From NCBI GenBank assembly GCA_008704415.1, contig VXIS01000052.1:1-64000 (forward strand): a DNA stretch of 64,000 bases. Reading direction: 5' to 3'. The position numbers and the translations under genes are program-made. This document shows, one piece after another, positions 55,071 through 64,000 of this stretch; within the stretch, counting starts at the first letter, position 1, and each line of letters starts with the position of its first letter. The notes below the pieces were generated by a model, which ran no database searches, had not been told where the DNA came from, and was given only the letters and a program-made list of their open reading frames with translations. The stretch is from Sphaerosporella brunnea (lineage: Eukaryota; Ascomycota; Pezizomycetes; Pezizales; Pyronemataceae).

Positions 55071-55314
55071 TCACTGGCCGGGAGGTGCTTGGGCCTTCGG
55101 TTGCGGCGGAGGTTTCTCGCCGAAGGCCACGGCGTATCCTTCCAGAGTCGAGTTAACTTCCCCACCTCCAGCTCTGTCGCCAAATCCAGGGTGATAAGTC
55201 GTTGACACGTATCCGGGGATACTGGGCTTGGGTTTCGACGGTTGTTGACTATTGCCATCAGTTCCTATATCTAAAAAACGGGAGGGGAAGCGAGGGAGTG
55301 TCTGACTCGGCCAT
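55071..55314 (-). CDS. Candidate short gene, ~80 aa, with a T-run frameshift
   Basis: ATG at 55314 in an excellent context (ACAACCATGGCC) starts MAESDTPSLPLPF. After a run of six T (coding strand; 55273-55278) the sensible continuation, rich in Pro/Gly (GTDGNSQQPSKPKPSIPGYV, HPGFGDRAGGGEVNST, FGEKPPPQPKAQAPPGQ), lies one base off and stops at 55071. So either there is a one-base indel or the start differs. A GTGAAA donor at the stop could splice to downstream frames. Not recognised. Confidence 0.35.
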
Positions 55315-55805
55315 GGTTGTGGTTTGCGGTGGCTACTTTATCGAGCGGGGTGTAATGAAGCCCAGGAAAAAGGGAGAGGAGTGAAGTGAAAGTAGGTAAG
55401 TGTGCCTCCTGCCAAGTGTTTGTTGCGTTGTATAAACTGTACGTTTAATAGTGAAGCAGGTTGTGAGCTGAACGAAAGAAGGGAGCGAAAGGGGCTTTTA
55501 AACAATACACTGTGCGCGCAGCTCTGTGCACAATTCCTAGACTTCCAAACTCCCTCCCTGCAAGGGTCCCCTGGTACCGGTACAAATAGCGGGGGGGCAT
55601 TCCGACCTGGCGATACCTCAGACCACAGCCAGCAAGTACGGCTCTCACTCTCCCATCGAAGGAATGGAAGGAACACGCTCCGAAGGGTGCACCTGATTGC
55701 CCGAAAATTCAGTAGTTCTACGCGAAACGCAACTGTTGGGTGACTTCCCGTCGCTCTATAGCGGCCCCCAATAGATCGATGTGCTATGCAACAAACAACC
55801 GTCTA
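55315..55805. other. Unassigned stretch
   Basis: Probable 5' region of the candidate at 55071-55314; otherwise nothing recognisable. Confidence 0.35.
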
Positions 55806-56086
55806 CCGTAAAAACTCGAGAGCAAGAGAATGGCTAGTAGCAAAACTAAGGATTTTCTATGGAGGGGTGTGTACCAGAAATGGAAGTGTGATGGAGACTA
55901 AGGTGGAAAGGAGGGTGGGGAAGTGATGGTTTCGGGGCGTTGCCACAGAGCGAACCTGCTCTACTCGTTACACGGCCACCACTTCGACACTTAGTCTCCA
56001 TCACACTTCCATTTCTGGTACACACCCCTCCATAGAAAATCCTTAGTTTTGCTACTAGCCATTCTCTTGCTCTCGAGTTTTTACGG
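55806..56086. mobile_element. 281-bp MITE with perfect 97-bp inverted repeats
   Basis: Arms 55806-55902 and 55990-56086 are exact complements. Ends are CCGTAAAAACTCGAGAGCAA. TA flanks both sides (55804-55805, 56087-56088). The outermost 13 bases equal those of the MITE at 25029-25246 but the interior is unrelated, so different MITE families share the same mobilising transposase. Perfect arms imply a recent insertion. Confidence 0.9.
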
Positions 56087-59000
56087 TATACGTGCTGTAT
56101 AGATTCAATGAATAGAACAGGGGGTAGGGACTCACCTGTCTATAGCAACATTGTTCTATTCGGTCTCAGTAGAGCGACGGGAAACCACCCATTTCTGCCT
56201 GAAGACCTAGAGGAGTTCAAGGCGTAGGCACAACAGTCACACGGGGTGGTGGGCCGGAGGAACTTCCACACACCAGCACCAGGGTTCGAACGAAATGGCG
56301 GAACCTCTGCCGTCGAATCGTCGGGATGGGGAGGGGGGACTCCGAAGGTGTGTGTGCTGTGTGTATCCGATGGGCGGCGGAGCAGAAGCGACAGGGAGTG
56401 CGTGTCGACGTGTGCGTTCTTGCGCACTCAGTGTGCACTGGCACAGTGCGTGTGGAAAGGTGGTAGATAGCGTAGTAAGTGTGTTCCCTTGGGTTGCAAT
56501 GCTGCTTTTGTTATTGCTTTGCTCCGTACACAGCTGTTAGACGTGTTTGACGTTACTTACATAATAAGCACCCTGCAAGGCGCCGAGCCGCGCAGTCCCC
56601 TCTCATCACATGTCATTTATCCACGCGCAGAGATTTAGAATGCAAGCCTCAAATATCATGATCTGCCAATGTAAAATCCAATCGCCGAGTCGTTCGCCCG
56701 ACTCGGGGGTTTTTTTTTTCACTGCCCCGTTTGTTTCCATCATGTTGGGCGCTGGCCTGGGGTTACCCACATATTCACGTGACCGTGGGGGCTACCGCTA
56801 ACCAGCAAATAGATAGCTTGGTACGGATATCAGAAAATTACCCGAGCGCAGTTTCACCTCAGACGCGTCGCTCTTGCATTTTCGCAACATCTGGCTTCAC
56901 TAACGCGCTGAGGTTGGGTCAGGCACGTCCTGAGCCTGAGTCGAATATAACCTCCCGCTGTGGAGAATAGCCAGGTTGTTTGGTTGGCAATGTGCAGCTT
57001 AATTAAGTCTAGGAGTGGAAGGCGGAAGCAGCCTCTGATACTTCTATATTCGGTTTGGAGGAGCATCACGCGCTCCAACAATAGGGCTGTCCGTTCAATC
57101 ACCAACTTTCATCCACCCTCGCCTCGTCTAAAGTTTCCACGTCCGGAAAGTCCAGATCCACATTATTCCTACGCACTTTGATAGCAGCCCACACATACAG
57201 TAACCCCGCCAGGCCAGCGTCATCCGTTTCGGAGCGCCTCTCGAAACTACTCACTCAACCCTTGCCATTCCGCACCCCGGCCATCCCTACGGTCAAGTGT
57301 GTTAGGAATATGTGGTGTTTTTTCAACCTCGTTTTTGCCACAGCTACTACGTGCTACGGTCTCATGTTCGACTGGCCGCCGTGTACTCCCTCAAGCGATT
57401 TTCCGCACACAAAGCTATGCCAAACTAAGGTCTCCTCATAGAACGTTGAGCGATTTTTTGACAGATACCTCAGCAAAATGTTCCATGACTCAGTGGACTC
57501 TGACAGGCCTGAGGTCAGCTGGTTGCCGTAGGGGGTTTATTGACGTCGCCTCACTCGGAATCGAGAGGCGTGTCGACAAGCTTGCAATAGGTATTGCAAT
57601 TCGAAACGGCTACGTACACACGCGACGTTGGTGTTGGAATAAGCAATACCAAACTAAAACAAACTATGGATGGAACGGGCCGCAACCGAATCGAGAAGAT
57701 GATGATGATCGGAAAATTATGCACAAGTCTCATTATGCAACCCACCAAGTTATTTAACCTTTTGTGCCGCCTTTCCTAATATGAACTAGCTTCCTCCATG
57801 GGAATAGACCGCTTTGGTGCAACGTCAACAGGGCCTTGCATGGACGCATCGCCGTTGCAGATGTGCAGATAGGCTTTTGGAGCGTGCGATAAGCGGTTTT
57901 ACATGCGTTAATCAAAGGCTGAGACCGTGGCTTGAAAGCGCCATGAGTGCCATATTGCCCCACCTGTTCTTGTGAGAAACATCGACTGCCCATGACGCTT
58001 AGAATCACGCCACGCCAAGCTCTAGGATGGCAAGCGAGGCTTCATTGTCGGGAAGCGTGACCGTGCACACCGCCAGGGTCAGTTCCAAGGCCAAGAATCA
58101 ACCTTCGTACGCCAAGGCCGCGGGCGGTGCAGTGTGCGGGCGGGAAACCATTTGATAGGACTCGCCAATACCGAACCGGGGTGAGTCTCAGCTGGCAAAG
58201 TGCGGCGATGAAAGCCGGATGCTTCGATGTTACTTTGATCACGATGGAGCACGCAGGAGGTGTCTTCGACAGGGAGGTACAACCCCAATTGCATCCGGTG
58301 ACCTCCTTCATCTTCGCCACGATTGGGGCTCGCACGTGGTTGCACAGGGCGAACACTGCCCCCAAGGCTATAGAAGTGCGATGCGATATACCTGGTTGAC
58401 CCCAGGTCTAGGATGTAGCTGGAGCGGAATTTCTTTGTCTAGCGGTCTCCCAACCCGTCCTCCTTTCTCAGCCATTGGTTGAGCTTTGCCGGCCGCTCTG
58501 CATCCTGCCTTCATTAATCCCTCGAAACTAACTATCCTCATGAGCGCGCACAATAGTGTGAGCGCTTTCGCTAGGTCTGCGGGGTTTTCGGTCAGTCTCT
58601 TCGGACGTCTGGACCCGGATGAGGCTTGGGCAAGATGCGAACTCTGAGGCAGCGGGGTTGTAATCCCCAGGTCCCCGAAACCTGGTGGCTACCAGTTGAC
58701 ATCGCCGATGTGGTCGGAAGAGCAGCTTGGTCGTGAACACAAAAACACTCCCTGAGAGAGATGGCTCCACCTAACTGTGTGCGCCGTGCTGTCTGCCTTG
58801 CCACAGCAGAGTCCTGATTACCTACCTGAGCAGTCGTTGCAGAAGTTTGTGACTCGGATGTGGTATAGCGGTGTGTCATAGCCGTCAAATGCGGGCGGTG
58901 CATCCCCCCCCCCCCCGACTTTGCCGCGCAAAGCCCGGTGATTCCGAACCCCGGCGGGCATTTCGCTGGTTCGAACCGTGTCTAGGTAGGTCATCAACCC

Positions 59001-59922
59001 TCAATACATGGAGCCCCAGTAGTCGTTATAATCGTTGAATTTATTCGGATCATTGCGCGTCGCGGCGGCGGCTTGGTGCACGGTCACTCAAGCTCACTCG
59101 ACCGCCCCAGCCCGCTAGCACTCGACCGGGATTGGGGTGGACTATCTTATAAGTAGGAGCCGCAAGCCAACTTGTGCACTACCTACGTTAGAAAGAGGTA
59201 GGGCGGAAACAACTCGGTGTTGATGAGTTTAGTTGAGAAAGTTGAAGAGGCTAACTACTGAGCCCGTCTTGGCTGTCATTCAGTGCTGTTGGAAGAGCTT
59301 CGAGAGCCGTTATTTACTTTGTTGTCATACTTCTTGGGATGGTGGCTTTACTGGCGTCGGTTGAAGGCGCCAGTGTTCTTCACCGGCCGGGGAGACGGAC
59401 TGGACGTCCGTCCGCAGCTATTGAAAGCCGGGTACCATCCGCGTTCCCCACATTCCAGTCCGGAAAAAATCGAGACGGTCAGGGAATTTGGACAGGCTCA
59501 GCCGAGTAGTGCGGCTCCGCATTATCACGTTACGATAATCCTTGACACACTGAAGAACCACATCTGCAATTGGGAGTGCTCTGGCCCACACACACGAACC
59601 CTCGATATTCTTGCAGCCTGTTGGAGCCTCCAAACCATGGTCCACACAAGAATGCTGAAGGAAAGGAGCGAAGTTTGGACAATAATGGTGAGACGTACTT
59701 ATCAGCAAGAAAGGCCGGACCGGTATGAGTTTTGAATGTGTGGCTGGTTGGTAGCGATAGTAGTCTGTCTTAGTCCGCCCATGTTGCGGACTGGATCGTG
59801 AGGGACACTGGGTACCGTCTAGATGGTGACAATTTCGTGGCGGCCTCATCTAGATGGAAAAAAGCAACAGGCAGCAGACGGAATCTCTCCTCTTTTGGTG
59901 TAGAAATTGCCATCACTGCCGG
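56087..59922. other. Unassigned region
   Basis: No supported gene. Frames at 57299-57757 (plus), 58042-58365 (minus) and 59418-59849 (minus, ATG, 143 codons) were examined. They lack consistent splice or family evidence. C-run at 58907-58917. Confidence 0.35.
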
Positions 59923-60359
59923 TCAGGGGTCTGGCCGTCCCGACCAGTCATGACTTGCTGAAGGACTGTAGATGGCGTCCACGATGGTTGCCGGGCTAGC
60001 CGGTAAAGAGTACTGGAAGGCGCCCGATGGTGGACCAGTGGTGCCGATATGATGAATCAGACCGATCGGCAGAGGTTTCCGAGGGCTGCTATATACCGGG
60101 CCTGGCTTTGAGTGTGCTGATTTTGATACCGTCTCGATCGCTCGTACTCCAGGAGACAGAAAGTTGGGTTAGCAGGAGCAGGGGACGGGAGGTATTTAAA
60201 CCCCGCCAAGTGTGCTATATACGACTTACCTGGTCTCTTACAGCGAAGGTGGTTGCTCATTACGTACTCATGACAAATTCGCTCATGTACGAAAATCTCA
60301 CGCACGACATGATGCAAGGTAGCTTCATCCATCGGACAGAACACCGGATGGGCAGCCAT
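59923..60359 (-). CDS. Candidate two-exon gene, 117 aa
   Basis: Exon 1 60359-60230, exon 2 60146-59923. The intron of 83 nt has the consensus donor GTAAGT, a TGCTAACC branch site and a pyrimidine-rich stretch to ...CTGGAG. Across the junction the frame stays open for 117 codons. The product begins MAAHPVFCPMDEATLHHVVR with HERICHEYVMSNHLRC, then a Pro/Ser-rich region (PGPVYSSPRKPLPIGLIHHI) to DWSGRPDP. A His/Cys-rich N-terminus is notable. Neither exon is long enough to stand out alone; the splice signals argue for it. An upstream open frame at 60541-61035 could add exons. Not recognised. Confidence 0.45.
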
Positions 60360-62498
60360 CAATTAACCTCTCTCGTACGAATGTTCTATCTACCAACCCT
60401 TGCAGCTTTATTGACTTCCCTGTGTTCACTGTTGCTACGATTTGCGCGAGAATTGGAAAAAAAATAAAAAAAATACAGGGTTTCTGACTCAGCCGATGAT
60501 GAACGCCAGTAAGGACTCATTTTTTTTTTTTTTTTTTTTTTTAGTGCATACGAGTTGTGTTATAGGCAGAAAGTGCTGTTCCGCTGCACTTATTTTTTCT
60601 TTCCAGATCCATTTCCGATTGGAACTTCCATACCCGAGTTACCACCATCGAATCCAAACAATCCACTGGGACGGCGTGGTCGTCCTGGGGCGGCCGGAGT
60701 TGCTCAATCAACGCTGCACGAAGCACCCGCTTTCGGTCATACACATCAAAAGCTGCATGATGCATCGGAAGAATTAAAATCTCCGCGTTTGCAGTGGCGT
60801 GATACAGCTCCCTGTCCACAGCGGCATATTGCTGGCACCTATAAGTGTGTGCAATGACAACGAGACAGACGGCGTCCGTGCCACCCTTCCAGCAAGTAGT
60901 CTCCCCCAAGGCATTGGGCGAAGAAAGAAAGATACGGCTGTCCCGGAGCAGTGTGATGGGTTGTAGTTTTGTATTTCGCAGTTGTGATGGAGTGTAACCA
61001 TACCCTTCAGCGTTTATTGGTTCACGAAGTATCACTTAGGCCTATAGGGACTCGGTCATGATGATTTGTCATCCAGCCACAGAAAAAGTCTATTGTAAAA
61101 GTGAACAAGCTTCGACATGACAGGCGCCCACCCACACGTGTGGAACTTTCGTTGATAGTTCTTGGCCAGTGCAGTGGACACATCCGGCAATTCAACGACA
61201 TCCCTCGTTTGCTCGCCTTGCTGACGTCTTCGCACCCACCCTTATTGGTGTTTCACCGCAGTTTGAGTTATGTAACTGCAAGATTGGATCTAACACAGAG
61301 ACCCGTGGATACCTAGGCACCCTTGGCTAAACTGGTCGATGTGCCGCGTCAAGAGACCGAGTTTGGAAGAGCACTATTTAACTGATTAGCGTGCCTCATT
61401 AATCACGGTGACTAGAACTTTAGTCACAACATACCTCATCCCAGTTTGAGAGCTATAGTTGACATACATATACTTTTTTTATGTACGATCACCGCAGCAG
61501 TGATGATTCCGTGGATCGGGTTATAATCTTCCTTCTTTTCCTTGCAAACCGCAAGCACCCCCACCTTCTATTCCGTCTAGCAAGGTTTTTCCTCAGCTGT
61601 CATCTTCGATTCGGCAAAGCGGTAGGACCCAAAGCTTCGGATCTCCAGCTCTCTTTCTCCGTAGATTCTACTCAGTACTTGCTCACGGGTACATAGGGTT
61701 GATAGGCGCCTCAAATTCCTGCTGCCCTTCCGCATCTCGGGGAACTCCCCGTCGTTCTGATGGTACATATCGGTAAGTATGCCCACCTTTTCAGGCGTTT
61801 TTAGGTGTGCGCCTTCGGAACCGGGTCAAACAGTCCAGCGAAGCGAGGGGCGCCCAATGAACTATCTCCTCAACAATTCGAATAATGGACGGTAGGTTTT
61901 TCCAAGACGGAGGACTTCCCCGTTGCCTCCAAGCTGCGGCCGACGCTAATGACGGAGACCGCCCAAACGGTTAGTTGCGGATGAGTCCGATCAGTAAAAG
62001 CCTTCAAATGCGAGACACCAAGGAAGACTGGGATGAAAATCCGCCTCGACGACTAAACATAAATTGCTCACTTCCTCCATCCCCGCGAGCTGGAGTCGAC
62101 AACGTTCGAGACCTCCCTTCCGGCGCACGGGCCAAATATGCAACACCTCAAATTATTCTATGAGACTTGGACCACCAACTCACGCTGTTCGTCGTGGTTA
62201 TTTGAGAAGATCGATCGGCAAATTTCCGGCGGCACGCGACACGATGCGAAATTTCCGATTGACTGGATTACTTAAGAATAACCTGTACGCTTTTATTGCG
62301 ATCGATTGCACCAAAAGAAAAAATAACCTGCAATTAATTAATTCCACGTGGGCGTTGCATTAAAGTCTAGATAGGAAAAGCGCACTCCCTGAACGCCGCA
62401 TTCGTATCCTGCTGAAGACCTATTGCCGCGGCGTCATCAGCATTATCACGACAGAAACGGGGCGAGGAGCAGGCCCATACCGACATGTAACATCGGCA
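60360..62498. other. Unassigned region
   Basis: The minus frame 60541-61035 (164 codons without an ATG at its head) contains protein-like stretches (HHAAFDVYDRKRVLRAALIE) and may be an exon. T-run at 60520-60541. Nothing else is supported. Confidence 0.35.
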
Positions 62499-63131
62499 TC
62501 AAGAATTAAACCCACGGAACACATTGTCAAATGCCGCCATCATCTGACGAGCATCGTTGCCGGTCGTATTAAGTCCGGGAACCGTAACTGTCTGCACCCA
62601 GCCATCTATATCCCCGTGTGGTTGGGACCGACCCCGAAGCGCGCGTCGAATTTGGTTGCTCGCTGCTAGATGCATACTTCCAAGGTAGCTTCCGTCAAGA
62701 GAGAGGTTGTCCCGAGGAGACGGGATAGTTGGGGGCCCAAGCATAGGTTCTTGTTCGGTCATGGAAACCTCTGGTGGGTGCTCCAGGCTGTCGTCCTCGG
62801 CAGATACGATGGTCGGGTCCGGAGAAATTTGGCTAAAACAGCGGCTGCTGGCGGCACCAGCAAGGATGGGAGGACGTCGATTGGCAGAAGACAGGCGTCG
62901 TCTCGGCAGTGCGCGGCCCGACAGCCAAAAAGTTAAAACGTTCTGCTGCCAACAGCAGCTTTCAGCGCCGTTGCAAGTGGCAAACGGAAAGACGGGTGGT
63001 CTTGCGTCGCAGCGTAGATGAGAAAACATCACAGATCCCCGAAACAGCGGCCCGAAAGTCTCGGCCCTCGGACAGGTCGTGCTTCCAGGGCCCGCCTTGC
63101 GCGCAAAGGATCGTCCCTCGCCTTTTTCCAC
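62499..63131 (-). CDS. Orphan family protein with GWV-x-TVTVPG C-terminus, copy 2 (C-terminal part certain)
   Basis: An open frame reaches 62499 and ends IDGWVQTVTVPGLNTTGNDA followed by RQMMAAFDNVFRGFNS. Compare IEGWVRTVTVPGRN...ARQVLDDYERLF of copy 1 at 52314-53096. Upstream of it IRRALRGRSQ aligns with IIRRDSQ. The middle is acidic/Pro-rich (SPDPTIVSAEDDSLEHPPEV). The true start is unclear: the frame's first codons are Cys/Trp-biased, an acceptor-like GCTGTTTTAG lies near 62,833, and an ATG at 63362 opening MPRP resembles the MPRQ of copy 1. Same strand and similar size as copy 1, ~10 kb away. Confidence 0.5.
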   Translation of the reverse strand: MEKGEGRSFARKAGPGSTTCPRAETFGPLFRGSVMFSHLRCDARPPVFPFATCNGAESCCWQQNVLTFWLSGRALPRRRLSSANRRPPILAGAASSRCFSQISPDPTIVSAEDDSLEHPPEVSMTEQEPMLGPPTIPSPRDNLSLDGSYLGSMHLAASNQIRRALRGRSQPHGDIDGWVQTVTVPGLNTTGNDARQMMAAFDNVFRGFNS

Positions 63132-63400
63132 ATCAGCACAAAGGGATCCCCTCGGATTACCGCTGTGGAAACAACAGTCATCGCTGTGGCAGCAGCAGCG
63201 GCGGAGGTGCCGGCGTTGGCTGGCATTTTTACCGTCACGTATGCAGGCGGTCGGTGATTGTGGGCGGTGGGGTTGTCGCTGTCCGCGCGCGACTCAGCCT
63301 TCGGTGCCGTGACCTCACTCTCCCGCCAACGCCGAAATTCACTACATTTCGGCCTTGGCATGTGGGGTGCATGTAACACAACACCTCGAAGCTTTCAGAC

Positions 63401-63947
63401 CAGGGTTGTCAGTTAGCCAGCCGGCCGGCGCGGCTGGGCTGGGCTTCGAATGGCTGCAGCCGGCTTCTTCACGGGGCGACGTGGAGAGTTTGCTACTGCG
63501 GATAGATGGCATTCGCGTTGAAAATAGAACGAGCGCACACCCGATACTAGTAAAAGAAACAGCATCTCTCTCTGGCTGACAAAAAAAAAATACAATAGTG
63601 GGCCGGGAAAAAAGGCAGCTTAAGAGACAACGCGGGCGGGTGAAAAAAGGCAGATTAAGAGACAATGCGGGCGGGCGGTGGGCCCCGGACTCAGACTCCA
63701 ACTCCTGCGCTTGAAGTGTCTACCAGTGCCTGATGGCCCCGGGATGGCGGTAGAGGGAGGGAAGGCTGGGTGCTGAGTGTGTTAAAGTGGTCCATTATTG
63801 CACAATGGTTAACAGGTCTCGCAACTTGAAGGGGTGGGGAACGACCGTGGGGTACTAGCATATCGCTCACTGACGATCACTCGATTATGCAGCCGTTGCA
63901 GCCTGGCCGACGCGGCTGGCTATTTCGGCCGGCTACTGACAACCCTG
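63401..63947. mobile_element. 547-bp non-autonomous hAT element with 8-bp TSD
   Basis: Ends are CAGGGTTGTCAGT on the left and its exact complement on the right (63935-63947). The 8-mer TTTCAGAC is directly outside both ends (63393-63400, 63948-63955). CAGGG-type ends with 8-bp duplications define hAT elements. The interior carries GGCCGGC-rich subterminal repeats and no transposase frame. Confidence 0.88.
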
Positions 63948-64000
63948 TTTCAGACAGCACTCGACAGCTCTGCACCCCATCAAAAGCCGCCAGAACTCGA

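Noticed and set aside
58973..58982. GGTTCGAACC resembling a tRNA T-arm
   Set aside because: No anticodon or D-arm or acceptor stem can be folded at the right distances; other TTCGAA sites (16217, 56286) fail likewise.
59283..59735. 150-codon plus-strand frame
   Set aside because: It begins at GTG with no ATG until far inside; the minus strand is also open and no splice evidence exists.

Overview
This 64 kb window is nuclear DNA of a filamentous ascomycete fungus (Pezizomycotina). The conserved genes carry introns of 45-140 bases with fungal splice signals (GTAAGT/GTGCGT-type donors, CTAAC/CTGAC-type branch sites, CAG/TAG acceptors). The recognisable proteins are the ascomycete carbon-catabolite-repression factors CreC and CreD. 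The transposon set (LINE with RNase H, piggyBac, hAT, Tc1/mariner and TA-flanked MITEs) also fits. I cannot name the genus.

Layout. (1) 1-4,620: dispersed-repeat debris, with two copies of an unidentified repeat, a 546-bp inverted-repeat element with a 9-bp target duplication, a decayed LINE end on the minus strand, piggyBac-type repeat units, a 115-bp MITE and a LINE 3' tail. (2) 4,620-13,200: mostly unassigned, with two weak coding candidates and one MITE. (3) 13,200-19,000: a LINE/hAT chimera followed by unassigned DNA. (4) 19,076-19,796: a PD-(D/E)XK-nuclease-like gene with one homopolymer frameshift. (5) 19,940-25,250: a nest of transposons. (6) 25,986-42,314: the gene-rich core with creD, creC, branched-chain 2-oxoacid dehydrogenase E1-alpha, a one-exon membrane protein, three orphan ORFs and a small Cys/acidic protein; a LINE copy sits inside it. 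(7) 42,830-45,460: a piggyBac element with a broken transposase between large inverted arrays of ~160-bp repeats. (8) 45,500-64,000: gene-poor DNA with short lineage-specific candidates. These include two related genes 10 kb apart sharing a GWV-x-TVTVPG-x-N C-terminus, a 281-bp MITE with perfect 97-bp arms, and a 547-bp hAT derivative with an 8-bp target duplication.

How the genes relate. CreC is a WD40 protein that, in Aspergillus, partners the deubiquitinase CreB. CreD is an arrestin-like adaptor for the HulA/Rsp5 ubiquitin ligase. Opposing arms of the ubiquitin network in carbon repression are thus neighbours here on the same strand. The E1-alpha gene is mitochondrial branched-chain amino-acid catabolism. 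Everything called 'candidate' rests on open frame, start context and splice signals only.
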